Shown piece after piece: positions 18,867 to 27,698 of a stretch of 64,000 nt of DNA (its first letter is position 1; every line of letters begins with the position of its first letter). The stretch is from Gammaproteobacteria bacterium (GTDB taxonomy: Bacteria > Pseudomonadota > Gammaproteobacteria > Pseudomonadales > Halieaceae). Under the pieces are notes generated by a model that worked only from the letters and a program-made list of their open reading frames with translations, was not told the origin of the DNA and did no database searches. A program made the translations under genes and the position numbers. The stretch lies in NCBI GenBank assembly GCA_030427085.1, contig JAUHXH010000001.1, positions 620,001-684,000 of the forward strand, read 5' to 3'.

Positions 18867-18920
18867 GGGGTCCTAGGGTTTTTCCGCCCATAACGGACAA
18901 AGACCGCTACAGGCCCCGCC
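18867..18920 (+). repeat. Left terminal inverted repeat of Z
   Basis: It begins GGGGTCCTAGGGTTTTTCCG and is identical over 54 bases to the reverse complement of 22053-22106. The adjoining ~30 bases (to about 18950) match the other end at all but a few positions. Confidence 0.95.
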
Positions 18921-18947
18921 AACCGTGGCTTTGCAGCGGGTATTACT

Positions 18948-21900
18948 TTACCGAACAGGCTTATATCCTTCAATATGGCGCATCATTTGCTCTAAATCGG
19001 GCACTTCTCCCGTCGATTTGAAGCGATACGTCCCTTTTAGATTGATGTTGTACCAGGCCACCGGCGAGGCTTGCTTTACGATCGCTAGCTTCTGCTCATC
19101 CTTTTGGTATTCGAAGCTCTTGAGTAGATGGCTTAGAACACTGGAATTGAAATAGATAATCGTGTTGGTCAGCAGCCGTGCGCATTCGTTCCACAGTTGA
19201 ATCTCTTCGTCCGAGTTGCCTCTGAATCTGTCGCCATTCACGTCGCTGATAGCACGTCGTAACTGATGATAAGCTTCGCCTCGATTTAGCGCTCGCTGAA
19301 CATGATTACGTAGATCAGCATCATCAATATAGTTCAGCAGATAGTTTGCCTTCACGAGCCGATTGTACTCCGTCAGCGCCTCCAGCAACGGGTGATTTTT
19401 CTTGTAGGTCGAGAGCTTTCTGACCAGAAGAGCCTGTGTCGTTTTCCGCTCCTTGAGCGACACGACGATGTGCTGAATCTCGTCCCAGTGACGCGCAATA
19501 CATTTCGTGTTGATGGGTGTTCGTAGCGACAGCTGTACTTTTCCCGCCTCGTCTTCCGTGACCGCGAACATCTCATTGATGATTCGCCCCGGCTGGGCAT
19601 ACCGTGGCGCGAAGCTGTAGCCAAATAAATCCAGCAACGCAAAGTTTACGTGGTTCACGCCATGCGTGTCGGTGGATAATACATCAGGTTGAATCTCAGA
19701 AGTGTTGTTGTACAGAAGATCAAAAATGTAATGCGATTCATGCTCATTCGCGCCGATGACCTTTGCGTTAATCGCCGCATGATTTGCGATCAAGCTCATA
19801 GCTGATACACCTTTTTGAGGCCCAAAGTACTTTGACGAATAGCGCGTTTTAAACGTGTCTCGTTTGGCCTCGAACTTTTGTCCATCCACGCTCGCATGGA
19901 CAATATCTTCCTGGATATTGTAGTGTCTAAATATCGGCAAGCTGGCTGTCGCATTGTTGATGCAGTCGTTTGCCGCTTCGATTGTTTCTAGACGCAGATA
20001 GTTCGCTTGAATGGTACTGAGCTGCTCGTAGGATCGATCCGATATCTGTGAGATGCCATAGGTGCCCTGATTGGTTGCATTAGCTATCAATATCGCAAGT
20101 AGGTCCTGTTCGTAAACGCGATTCTTTGACTGCGCACCCAGGACGTGCCGGAAGCACTCGATAAAACCGGTGTCGCGATCGACCATGCGCAGTACGTCGA
20201 CAACCGCTGTCGTTGGCAATTGTTGGAAGAATGGGTTGTTGACCATGGCTGATTTACTACCCGTAGGCAGTCGCCACGAGCGCTTTCCTTTCGGGTTTCT
20301 CAAGACGACATTCCGATTATCCGCCTTATCGAGATAGTCGCCCACGGCGCGTAAACGTGAATCCAAGCCCTGTGCCATATCATGAATAAGCGGGACCGGA
20401 TCGACCGCTAGTTTGGGCAGTTGAGTCTGCTCGATCAGTAATTCTTTGTCCGCCTTCCAGCGTTCGGTATCCACTAAATCGGCTTCTAACGCCTGATATT
20501 TAGCGATTCCCGGCAAGGTGAGCTTGCCATTGAGCCGGCTGGGTATTTGCAAATACAAATACCATTCGTACCGCTTCAGCCTGAGATTTCCCTCTTTGTC
20601 TTGAAGAAACGGGCGCTGCTTGTGTGGCAGGTGTCGTTTGTAATATGTTGATTGTGAGAGTTCCTTTTTATCGGCGAACTCTGCCTGTACCTGGCTCAGC
20701 GTGTGCGCCAAGCGCTCACAGCCTTCACGCCCTTCGAGCCGTAGGCACATGAATAGCTCTCGGACCAAGCCAACCCGTAAGCTATCCCTTTGCTCCAAGT
20801 AATGCCATGTTGCTTCATCAACTGATCGCCGCTGATCGTTGAGAAACAGGCACACTGATTCCAAATCTGCTTTATTGATGATATCGAAGGCGCTTTGCCG
20901 TGCCGCGCTGAACAGCTGCTGATCATCCACTGGGTCATCGACAAATAGGCGTAGAACATCCGCTGCTTTAATGACGTTTTTCTCGGCTTTTTGCCAATCT
21001 CTAGCAACGGATTCTTGCGCATACTGCTTGGCTTTTTGCTTGGCGTACCTTACATGATAAACAAGCCCATCAGCGATACGTTCCTGCGCTTCCTGCCAGC
21101 GTTGCTGCAAATAACACAGTAGATACAAACGCTGATTGTCGATCGATTGGCGCTTGAGTTTCACGCCATAATAGTCAACCCGTTCGGCAAAGTGCTGTTG
21201 GTTTTTTTGGGATAGCGAGAGTGCGTTTAGCGCCGCGCTTACCTCCGGCATCCACTGTGCGACGTGTCGGTGAACAGCCAGTTCTTTTGCGAGTTCAGCG
21301 CCCGTAAAATTTCGAGCTGATTGCCGGAGTTGACGCAGTGATAGCCCATCTTTTCCGACCAGAATTGTATCGATGGCTTGCTTTGCCACATCTGAGATGC
21401 TTTCGTTGAAACGATTGATTAGATCATTTTGATTGTTAATGATCGCCTGGCCAATGTGTTTCTGAAGCGTGCTGTAGCCAGGGAGCACGATTCTTTGGTT
21501 CGACAAATACTCGACAGCGGCATCGAATAAACATCGTGGTTCTGACCACACTTTTGCTTGTGCATCCAAGTAAGAGGTCAGCTCCTTCTCGTGTAAATTG
21601 GGGTTCCAGCGCTGGTAGTTACACAGTTCAAATACCCTCTGATAGATTCTCACATTTTCTTTTTGTGACAGGTTAAATGGGCGGTGTCCAGGACCGGGAA
21701 AGGTAGTCTGCGCGACATACTGAAGATCTGTTTTGACTGAGTGGTAACCTGGCCGCAATACAACGGGTTTGGCTTTAAAATACCCCAGCAAAACCACGAA
21801 CATACAACGCTGGTTTCTGAGACGAAATTTCCTAGCAATAGATCGCTCTTTGTCATTGAGCGCAAAAAAGTAGCGCTGGTCATTTGCTGTGAAGTTGGGC

Positions 21901-21962
21901 GGACCATAGAAAGCAGCCTGTTCTGCCTCGGTCAGTACCAAAACTCGGTCTTGAATTGCCAT
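18948..21962 (-). CDS. tnpA: Tn3-family transposase TnpA (Z), full length
   Basis: This is a DDE transposase of ~1004 residues, the normal size for Tn3 TnpA, catalysing replicative transposition by cutting at the inverted-repeat ends. Catalytic acidic residues are visible in HASVDGQKFEAKRDTF, STDTHGVNHVNFALLDLFG and LNRGEAYHQLRRAI. The N-terminal part carries the DUF4158-type DNA-binding region (VLTEAEQAAFYGPPNFTAND). I start it at the ATG at 21962 because AAGG lies eight bases upstream; a further in-frame start at 22007 is possible. The stop lies just inside the left repeat region. The frame is intact, so the element could still be mobile. Confidence 0.93.
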   Translation of the reverse strand: MAIQDRVLVLTEAEQAAFYGPPNFTANDQRYFFALNDKERSIARKFRLRNQRCMFVVLLGYFKAKPVVLRPGYHSVKTDLQYVAQTTFPGPGHRPFNLSQKENVRIYQRVFELCNYQRWNPNLHEKELTSYLDAQAKVWSEPRCLFDAAVEYLSNQRIVLPGYSTLQKHIGQAIINNQNDLINRFNESISDVAKQAIDTILVGKDGLSLRQLRQSARNFTGAELAKELAVHRHVAQWMPEVSAALNALSLSQKNQQHFAERVDYYGVKLKRQSIDNQRLYLLCYLQQRWQEAQERIADGLVYHVRYAKQKAKQYAQESVARDWQKAEKNVIKAADVLRLFVDDPVDDQQLFSAARQSAFDIINKADLESVCLFLNDQRRSVDEATWHYLEQRDSLRVGLVRELFMCLRLEGREGCERLAHTLSQVQAEFADKKELSQSTYYKRHLPHKQRPFLQDKEGNLRLKRYEWYLYLQIPSRLNGKLTLPGIAKYQALEADLVDTERWKADKELLIEQTQLPKLAVDPVPLIHDMAQGLDSRLRAVGDYLDKADNRNVVLRNPKGKRSWRLPTGSKSAMVNNPFFQQLPTTAVVDVLRMVDRDTGFIECFRHVLGAQSKNRVYEQDLLAILIANATNQGTYGISQISDRSYEQLSTIQANYLRLETIEAANDCINNATASLPIFRHYNIQEDIVHASVDGQKFEAKRDTFKTRYSSKYFGPQKGVSAMSLIANHAAINAKVIGANEHESHYIFDLLYNNTSEIQPDVLSTDTHGVNHVNFALLDLFGYSFAPRYAQPGRIINEMFAVTEDEAGKVQLSLRTPINTKCIARHWDEIQHIVVSLKERKTTQALLVRKLSTYKKNHPLLEALTEYNRLVKANYLLNYIDDADLRNHVQRALNRGEAYHQLRRAISDVNGDRFRGNSDEEIQLWNECARLLTNTIIYFNSSVLSHLLKSFEYQKDEQKLAIVKQASPVAWYNINLKGTYRFKSTGEVPDLEQMMRHIEGYKPVR

Positions 21963-22052
21963 CGCTCTTGCCTTGAAAAAAGCAGCATAGTAACCAAAAC
22001 AGCCCAATAATTGGCGTGAGCGAAAAGTAATACCCTCAGGAAAGCCTCGGCT

Positions 22053-22106
22053 GGCGGGGCCTGTAGCGGTCTTTGTCCGTTATGGGCGGAAAAACCCTAG
22101 GACCCC
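22053..22106 (-). repeat. Right terminal inverted repeat of Z
   Basis: This 54-bp repeat is the exact reverse complement of 18867-18920. Its outer end abuts a 3' gene fragment read on the plus strand. Confidence 0.95.
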
Positions 22107-22210
22107 AGTACGGCAAAATTTTCATCAAGAGCATCAGCGGCCTGCACGAAAAATACGAAAGCCTGATGGGCACGGAACAAATTACCGCTGTTTACGACGA
22201 AGAGAACTAA
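22107..22210 (+). pseudogene. 3' end of an unidentified gene truncated by element Z
   Basis: The frame ending with TAA at 22208-22210 is open from inside the transposon terminus and encodes QYGKIFIKSISGLHEKYESL and then MGTEQITAVYDEEN. The composition looks like a normal protein end, but I do not recognise the family. It converges on the dehydratase gene at 22214 with only three bases between the stop codons, as is usual for neighbouring real genes. It cannot be the missing part of the sulfatase at 17000, which runs on the other strand. Confidence 0.5.
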
Positions 22211-22213
22211 TCC

Positions 22214-23860
22214 TTAGTCCAGAATGGCACCTTCACATGCCGGGCGCACATGCTTACGGTATCGGCGCATATAGCCTGCCGGTACTGCTTTCTCTACCGG
22301 TTGCCAGGTTTTTCGCCTCAGCCCCAGTTCTTCTTCATTCACGGCCAGGTGAATATTTCGGTTGGGAATGTCAATTTCGATGATATCTCCATCGTGAATC
22401 AGGCCTATCAGGCCGCCGTCGCTCGCCTCTGGACAAATATGGCCAACACAGGGACCCGAGGTGGCACCGGAGAAGCGCCCGTCGGTAATCAGCGCGGTCC
22501 GGTCCAGTCCCTTGGACTTGAGCGCCATGGTTGCGCCAAGCATCTCCGGCATGCCTGGTGAGCCCTTGGGACCCTGGTAGCGCAGTACTACCACTTCTCC
22601 CTGTAGAATCTGGTCGCTGTTAATTGCCGCCAGGGCTTCCTCCTCCGAGTTGAAGCATCGGGCGGGGCCACTGCACTGTTGCATGGATTCATGCACCCCC
22701 GCCGCTTTGATAACGCAGCTGTCCGGCGCCAGATTACCTTTGAGAATAGCGATGCCGGCGCCGGGGCGAAAGGCTTTATCCAGTGGTGGAATAACCTCCA
22801 GATTCGATATCACTGCGTGCTCTATGACCGCTTCGAGAGGCTCGCCCATTACCGTCATGCAGGTGGTATCCAGGTGCGGACGGATCTGCTTTAGAACGGC
22901 GGGCATTCCACCGGCAGCCCACATATCCTGAATGCCCCAGGGTCCGTTGGGGCTGATGGCAAGCAGGGTAGGGATGTCACGGGCAGCGTCAAAATCATCC
23001 ATAGTGAGCTCGACGCCCGCGTCGTGCGCAATCGCGGGGAGGTGCAGCAGGGTGTTGGTAGAACCGCCAATCGCCATTGCGGTTTTCACCGCGTTCTGGA
23101 TGGCGGCAGGGGTGAACAGCTGCCCGGCGTTCAACTCCTCGTCCACCATGCCAACGATACGCTCGCCGGTAAGGCGTGCGGCCTGTAATTTGTCACTGTG
23201 CCAGCCGGGAATGTTGGCGCTGCCAGGAATACAAAGCCCAATTACTTCCGCCAGGCACTGGAAGGTGTTGGCAGTTCCCATAATTTCGCAGGCGCCACAG
23301 GTAGAACAGGTGGCGGTTTTGGCGAACAGTTCCGGCTCATTGCGATAATCGCCGTGGTCGATGGAGCCGCGCTGTCCCGCGGTATTGCGGATATCCATCT
23401 GACCGGGGCCGCCGGAGAGATAAATGGCGGGCAGGTCCAGGCGGGCCATGGCCATCATCATTCCGGGATTTATCTTGTCGCAGGAAGCAATCATCACCAC
23501 GCCATCGTAGGGTTGCGAGCGCACGTGAGTTTCTACGATATCGGCAATCAGGTCTCGCTGTGCGAGCACATAGCGCATGCCGTCATGAGCCATCGCAATG
23601 CCATCGCAGGGAGCGGGTACATTGAACTCGGCCGCTTCACCCCCGGCGGCAATGATTCCCTCCTTGACCTTGGCGGCCAGCATAGCCAGGTGGGAGTGTC
23701 CGGTGGTGAGATCTGTGTGGGAGTTGGCGATGGCGATCAGCGGCCGCTTCTTGAGGCTCTCGCTGTTGTATCCCGCCCCGTGCAGGAGCCCCCCGCGAAA
23801 AATATTCATCACCGGACTGGGGCTGGAGGAAATGATATCACTGCGTTTTTTCTTGCTCAT
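22214..23860 (-). CDS. IlvD/Edd-family dehydratase (sugar-acid or dihydroxy-acid dehydratase)
   Basis: This is an iron-sulfur dehydratase of 548 residues that removes water from 2,3-dihydroxy acids or aldonic acids to give 2-keto-3-deoxy products. Motifs are FNVPAPCDGIAMAHDGM (C85), ASCDKINPG (C127), CSTCGACEIMGTANT (C185, C188, C191) and a C-terminal LITDGRFSGATSGPCVGH. At the place where E. coli-type IlvD has PCNxHL the sequence reads TTGHSHL, so that cluster cysteine is absent, as in several branches of the family. AAGGAGC precedes the ATG. With a GntP-type permease and a 2-hydroxyacid dehydrogenase downstream of the same promoter region, a sugar-acid pathway is likelier than branched-chain amino-acid synthesis. 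Confidence 0.88.
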   Translation of the reverse strand: MSKKKRSDIISSSPSPVMNIFRGGLLHGAGYNSESLKKRPLIAIANSHTDLTTGHSHLAMLAAKVKEGIIAAGGEAAEFNVPAPCDGIAMAHDGMRYVLAQRDLIADIVETHVRSQPYDGVVMIASCDKINPGMMMAMARLDLPAIYLSGGPGQMDIRNTAGQRGSIDHGDYRNEPELFAKTATCSTCGACEIMGTANTFQCLAEVIGLCIPGSANIPGWHSDKLQAARLTGERIVGMVDEELNAGQLFTPAAIQNAVKTAMAIGGSTNTLLHLPAIAHDAGVELTMDDFDAARDIPTLLAISPNGPWGIQDMWAAGGMPAVLKQIRPHLDTTCMTVMGEPLEAVIEHAVISNLEVIPPLDKAFRPGAGIAILKGNLAPDSCVIKAAGVHESMQQCSGPARCFNSEEEALAAINSDQILQGEVVVLRYQGPKGSPGMPEMLGATMALKSKGLDRTALITDGRFSGATSGPCVGHICPEASDGGLIGLIHDGDIIEIDIPNRNIHLAVNEEELGLRRKTWQPVEKAVPAGYMRRYRKHVRPACEGAILD

Positions 23861-23872
23861 GTTTAAAGCTCC

Positions 23873-25027
23873 TTACTGTTCGATGAGTTCAGGGCCGATG
23901 TCCTCAATGCGAGTTACACCCATCAGGGCCATCGCCGTTGCTATCTCTTTCTGAAAGTTATCGAGCAGGGCGATCAGCCCCGACTCCCCGGCAGAAGCCA
24001 TCGTCCACACCCAGGGACGACCAATTAGCACACCCCGGGCGCCGAGGGCCACGGCCTTAACCACATCAATACCGTTGCGTATGCCGCCGTCCAGGTAGAC
24101 CTCCGTTTGATCGCCAACGGCGGCGGCAACCCCCGGGAGTTTGGAAATGCTGGACGCCACACCGTCGAGCTGTCGGCCGCCATGATTGGAGACGATGACC
24201 CCGTCCGCTCCCACATCCACCGCTGCCTTGGCATCGTCAATTTCCATCACTCCTTTGATCAGCAGCTTTCCGGTCCAGGCCGATCGCAGCCAGGCGATGT
24301 CCTTCCAGGTGACGGTGGGGTCGAACTGGGCATCGATGAAGGCCTTGTAAGCGTCCAGGTCGTCCGGGTCGGGCACGACGTCGCGCAGGTTGCCAAAATT
24401 GTGGGGTTTACCTTTCAGACCCACATCAACGGCCCAGCGGGGGCTGCTGATAATTTGCGCCAGCTGGGAAATCTTCCCAGGGAGACCTCCGCCCAGCATA
24501 CCGTTGCGAAAATCCCTCAGGCGCATGCCAGGTACTGCCAGGTCGACGGTAAAGACCAGGGTGTCACAGCCGGCATTCCTCGCTCGCTCCAGTAAATGCT
24601 GCACCAGGTCGCGATCGCGCAACATATAAAGCTGAAACCAGAAGGGCTTTCCGGTGGCTGCACTCACTTCCTCTACCGGACATATCCCTACCGTGGATGT
24701 TGTAAAGGGGATCTGGCAGGCCGCTGCAGCCCGGGCACCCTGTACCTCACCGCGCCGGGCAAACATGCCGGCCATGCCCACGGGAGCCAGCGCCAGCGGC
24801 ATGCTGCTGGCATGGCCAGCCAGTTGTGTGCTGGTATCGATGCCATCAACATCGCGCATTACTCGCTGTACCAGTCGATAGTGGGAAAAATCGCTGACAT
24901 TGGCTGCCATCGTTTCCTCGGCGTTGGCTCCGCCATCGACATAATCGAACAGGAATTGAGGCAGGCGGCGTTTTGCTCGGCGTCGATGATCTTCGACGCT
25001 GACGGGTGTGACGTTATAGATGCTCAT
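23873..25027 (-). CDS. FMN-dependent alpha-hydroxyacid oxidase/dehydrogenase (paralog)
   Basis: 384 residues from the ATG at 25027, which overlaps the stop of the upstream dehydrogenase gene as TAATG, so translation is probably coupled. It has the same signatures as the gene at 13903: FLFDYVDGGANAEE, PLALAPVGMAGM, FTTSTVGICPVEEV, VSNHGGRQLDGVAS with the catalytic His and Arg, and GIRNGIDVVKAVALGARGVL for FMN. The two proteins are nearly colinear without gaps. The upstream open frame to 25141 has no family match and is excluded. It oxidises an unknown 2-hydroxyacid. Having two close copies on opposite strands ~9 kb apart points to duplication of part of the pathway. Confidence 0.9.
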   Translation of the reverse strand: MSIYNVTPVSVEDHRRRAKRRLPQFLFDYVDGGANAEETMAANVSDFSHYRLVQRVMRDVDGIDTSTQLAGHASSMPLALAPVGMAGMFARRGEVQGARAAAACQIPFTTSTVGICPVEEVSAATGKPFWFQLYMLRDRDLVQHLLERARNAGCDTLVFTVDLAVPGMRLRDFRNGMLGGGLPGKISQLAQIISSPRWAVDVGLKGKPHNFGNLRDVVPDPDDLDAYKAFIDAQFDPTVTWKDIAWLRSAWTGKLLIKGVMEIDDAKAAVDVGADGVIVSNHGGRQLDGVASSISKLPGVAAAVGDQTEVYLDGGIRNGIDVVKAVALGARGVLIGRPWVWTMASAGESGLIALLDNFQKEIATAMALMGVTRIEDIGPELIEQ

Positions 25028-25989
25028 TACAGCTCCGTGAAATGCGTATTTTGCACACCCTGGCAGGTATCCAGTGGCGCGTCGTGTTCCAGGAAGTGCT
25101 TGATATTTGCGATGGCACGCATCGCCATGTCGGTCCTGCATTCGCCGGTGGCACTGCCAATATGTGGCAGCAGGGTGACGTTATGAAAACGCAGCAGGTC
25201 CGGGGTCACCCTTGGTTCAAATTCGAATACATCCAGGCCGGCTCCGCCAAGATTGCCGCTGTCCAGTGCCTTAACCAGCGCCGCCTCATTGATTAATTGC
25301 CCCCGCCCTGTATTGATCACAATCGCGCCAGACTTCAGCAATGCCAGTGTTTTCTCGTTTAGTAGATGTCGAGTGCTCTCGGTTAACGGGCAGTTGAGAG
25401 ATATAAAGTCAGTCTCGCTTAGCAATGCGCCAAGGGACGAGTAGTAGTGCGCGTTGAGTTCGGCCGCAGCTTCGGTTTTCGGGTTGGGCCCGTGGTAGCA
25501 AATGTTCATGCCAAATCCCCGGGCCCGCCTGGCAACGGCCTGGCCAATGGCGCCGAAGCCGATAATGCCCAGTGTCTTGCCATGTGCGCGTACACCGAGC
25601 TGGGCGGTTCCAGCGGCCCAGTCACCGTCGCGCAACAGTTGCTCACTGCGGTTGAGCCGGCGGCATGTGGCCAACAGCAGCGCCATGGTCAGGTCCGCGG
25701 TATCCTCGGTGACTACGGGTGTGTTACTGACAGCAATTCCTCGATCGGTAGCAGCGCTTAGATCAATATTGTCGATACCGACACCAATATTGGCGATCAG
25801 GCCCAGATTTTCCGGTAGCTGCTCAATAAGCTCGGCTCCCATCGGGTCCATTGCAGTGCAAACGAGAATGTTGGCATTGTTCAGTGCGTCTTCGTCTGTA
25901 CCGATGACACCGACATTGCCCAGCTGCCCCAGGGCCTGCATTAACAGGTCAGGCAGAGGTCTTGCTACGGCGATATGAGGCTTGAACAT
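25027..25989 (-). CDS. D-isomer-specific 2-hydroxyacid dehydrogenase
   Basis: This is an NAD(P)-dependent reductase of 2-oxoacids (glyoxylate/hydroxypyruvate reductase type), 320 residues. The start is the ATG at 25989, preceded by AGAAGGA; the longer open frame to 26064 is not supported. The cofactor motif GFGAIGQAVARRARGFG is clear. Catalytic residues are in NTGRGQLINEAAL (Arg), the Glu of FEFEPRVTPD, and LLPHIGSAT (His). In this operon it could interconvert a 2-oxoacid and a D-2-hydroxyacid while the FMN oxidase takes the L-form, a racemising pair. That role is inferred. Confidence 0.9.
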   Translation of the reverse strand: MFKPHIAVARPLPDLLMQALGQLGNVGVIGTDEDALNNANILVCTAMDPMGAELIEQLPENLGLIANIGVGIDNIDLSAATDRGIAVSNTPVVTEDTADLTMALLLATCRRLNRSEQLLRDGDWAAGTAQLGVRAHGKTLGIIGFGAIGQAVARRARGFGMNICYHGPNPKTEAAAELNAHYYSSLGALLSETDFISLNCPLTESTRHLLNEKTLALLKSGAIVINTGRGQLINEAALVKALDSGNLGGAGLDVFEFEPRVTPDLLRFHNVTLLPHIGSATGECRTDMAMRAIANIKHFLEHDAPLDTCQGVQNTHFTEL

Positions 25990-26058
25990 GGATTCCTTCT
26001 CCGATAAATGACTATGTTGGTTGACCGCAGCGTAGTGGCCCTGGAGGTGCGCACCTAC

Positions 26059-26074
26059 TGTCAACAGGGCGACA
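26059..26074. promoter_or_regulatory. Possible operator half-match upstream of the dehydrogenase gene
   Basis: TGTCAACAGGGCGACA shares TGTCAAC and GACA with the core of the perfect palindrome at 27555-27574 (TGTCAACTAGTTGACA). It lies between the permease and the dehydrogenase genes. This is a single weak match. Confidence 0.25.
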
Positions 26075-26105
26075 CATGTTTATTCTTGCCAGGTGCATTA
26101 TCCGA

Positions 26106-27470
26106 TCAGGGCGACAGCGCGATCATTGTGAGGGTCACCCCAACGGGGATTACCACTGTGATTATCCCGACGTCACGGTAGGCTTCTTTGTGTGTTAGTC
26201 CAGTGATGGTGAGCATTGCAACAATGGCACCGCAGTGAGGTAGGGAGTCGAAGCCTCCGCTGGCCATGGTGGCAATGCGGTGCAGGGTCTGGGGATCAAC
26301 GCCCATGTCCAGGTAGGCGGGCGCCATGGTTTGCATGAATATTTGTAGTCCGCCGGAAGCGGAACCGGTGATGGCAGAGACCAGGCTGACCGAGGTAAAT
26401 GCCGACAATAGCGGCGGCAAGGCTGAGTCAAGCATGGCGCCGGTAAACGCGGTGAAGCCACTGGTATGCGTAACTACGCCACCAAAGCCGATCACGGCGG
26501 CGGTGTTGATGAGCGGCATAATGGCATCCTGGGTGCCATTGCCAAGGACAGTAAGCGCCTCCTGGCGAACCACCGGGAACAGCAGCACCGCTAGCAGTGT
26601 ACCGCAAAATAGAGCGATACAGGGCCATACAATGGGTTGGCTGCCCGCAAAACGCAGCAGATCGTAGAGGCTTCCTTCTGCCTGTGTTGCCTCGGCCCCC
26701 AGTGCCAGCGTAATGACGCGCGGGGCAATGATGGTCGATAACACCAGTAGCAGGGGTAAACAGGCCACAAGCCAGTGCGGATAGCCTTCTTCATCGATAC
26801 TGGAGATACGATCGCCCGGCCCCGGAGTAAAGTGTTCCCCCTGAAGTATGGCGCGATGTCGCTGCCGCTCCAGATACCACATGCCCGCTGCAAACATCAT
26901 TACGCCACCGAGAAGGCCAATCCAGAAGCCGGCAAACAGGTCGGTACCCAGCGCCACCGAGGCGATGACATTATGAATTGAGGGTGTTCCCGGCAACGCC
27001 GTGAGCGTAAAAGTGCCGGAGCCCAGGGCTAGCGCGCCGCAGAACAGTCGCTTGGGTATATCGGCTTCTTGCAGCAGTTTTAAACCCAGGGGGTAGATGG
27101 CAAAAATAACGACGAATACCACTACCCCACCATAGGTCAGCAGGGCGCAGGCCAGTACCGTGATCCAAAGTGCCCGGTGCGCTCCGAGCCGACGCACCAG
27201 TGCCAGTGCGATGCTGGATGCCGCATGGCTGTCGCCCATGACCCGCCCGAAAACGGCGCCGGCTGCAAACAACAGGAAGAACTTTCCTGCAAAGGTAAAT
27301 GCTCCCAGGGAGCCAAATGAATAGTAGTCGCTGATTCCCTCTGCAATAGGAAGACCATTGGTGAGAATGACTACAAGGGAGCATAGCAATGAGGCGAAAA
27401 TAATATTCACGCCGCGTAAAGCCAGCCAGATGAGCAGCCCCACGCTGCCCAGCAGTCCTATGTATTCCAT
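26106..27470 (-). CDS. GntP-family permease (gluconate/organic-acid:H+ symporter)
   Basis: This is a polytopic inner-membrane transporter of 454 residues, full length for the GntP family (COG2610). Visible features are an N-terminal hairpin (YIGLLGSVGLLIWLALRGVN), many hydrophobic segments, the family-type GSGTFTLTALPGTPSIHN loop and a re-entrant-like ASGGFDSLPHCGAIVAML near the C-terminus. Members import gluconate, glycerate or related hydroxyacids by proton symport. GAGGTGA lies eight bases before the ATG. It is the first gene of the minus-strand set running towards 22214, and it faces the truncated hydrolase across a 228-base divergent region that carries a 20-bp palindrome. Confidence 0.88.
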   Translation of the reverse strand: MEYIGLLGSVGLLIWLALRGVNIIFASLLCSLVVILTNGLPIAEGISDYYSFGSLGAFTFAGKFFLLFAAGAVFGRVMGDSHAASSIALALVRRLGAHRALWITVLACALLTYGGVVVFVVIFAIYPLGLKLLQEADIPKRLFCGALALGSGTFTLTALPGTPSIHNVIASVALGTDLFAGFWIGLLGGVMMFAAGMWYLERQRHRAILQGEHFTPGPGDRISSIDEEGYPHWLVACLPLLLVLSTIIAPRVITLALGAEATQAEGSLYDLLRFAGSQPIVWPCIALFCGTLLAVLLFPVVRQEALTVLGNGTQDAIMPLINTAAVIGFGGVVTHTSGFTAFTGAMLDSALPPLLSAFTSVSLVSAITGSASGGLQIFMQTMAPAYLDMGVDPQTLHRIATMASGGFDSLPHCGAIVAMLTITGLTHKEAYRDVGIITVVIPVGVTLTMIALSP

Positions 27471-27554
27471 ATGTGACTCACCTCGTATTGTTATAGCGTG
27501 CCTAATACTACCTCACAGCATAGTTGGTGATAGTAGGAGTGTGGCGCCCATAAC

Positions 27555-27574
27555 ACTGTCAACTAGTTGACAGT
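27555..27574. promoter_or_regulatory. Perfect 20-bp palindrome in the divergent promoter region (likely operator)
   Basis: ACTGTCAACTAGTTGACAGT is perfectly self-complementary. It stands between the GntP permease (minus) and the serine hydrolase (plus), where a repressor or activator dimer, for example of the GntR or LacI type, could control both. No regulator gene lies next to it. Confidence 0.6.
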
Positions 27575-27698
27575 CACCCCTGTCCACTGGTGTAAGCTTG
27601 GAGTATCACTTCGATGCCTTGTAAGTAGAGTAGTTTTTCCGCTACTAAGTAGCCTTGGTACGAGTAGTGGCCTGAACCGACCGGAAAGGAACAAAGCA

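Larger units (their letters stand above)
18867..22106 (-). mobile_element. Complete tnpA-only Tn3-family transposon Z (IS1071-like architecture)
   Basis: A 3,240-bp element bounded by perfect 54-bp inverted repeats, containing a single transposase gene and no resolvase, res-linked recombinase or passenger gene. Similarity between the ends continues imperfectly for about 30 bp more. This resembles class II elements such as IS1071, which also carry only tnpA and long repeats. The five bases on each side (TAATA left, AGTAC right) are not a target duplication, so at least one flank has been lost or rearranged after insertion. Confidence 0.92.

Noticed and set aside
18862..22111. Target-site duplication around element Z
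   Set aside because: The pentamers TAATA and AGTAC differ, and shifting the boundaries by a base does not help.
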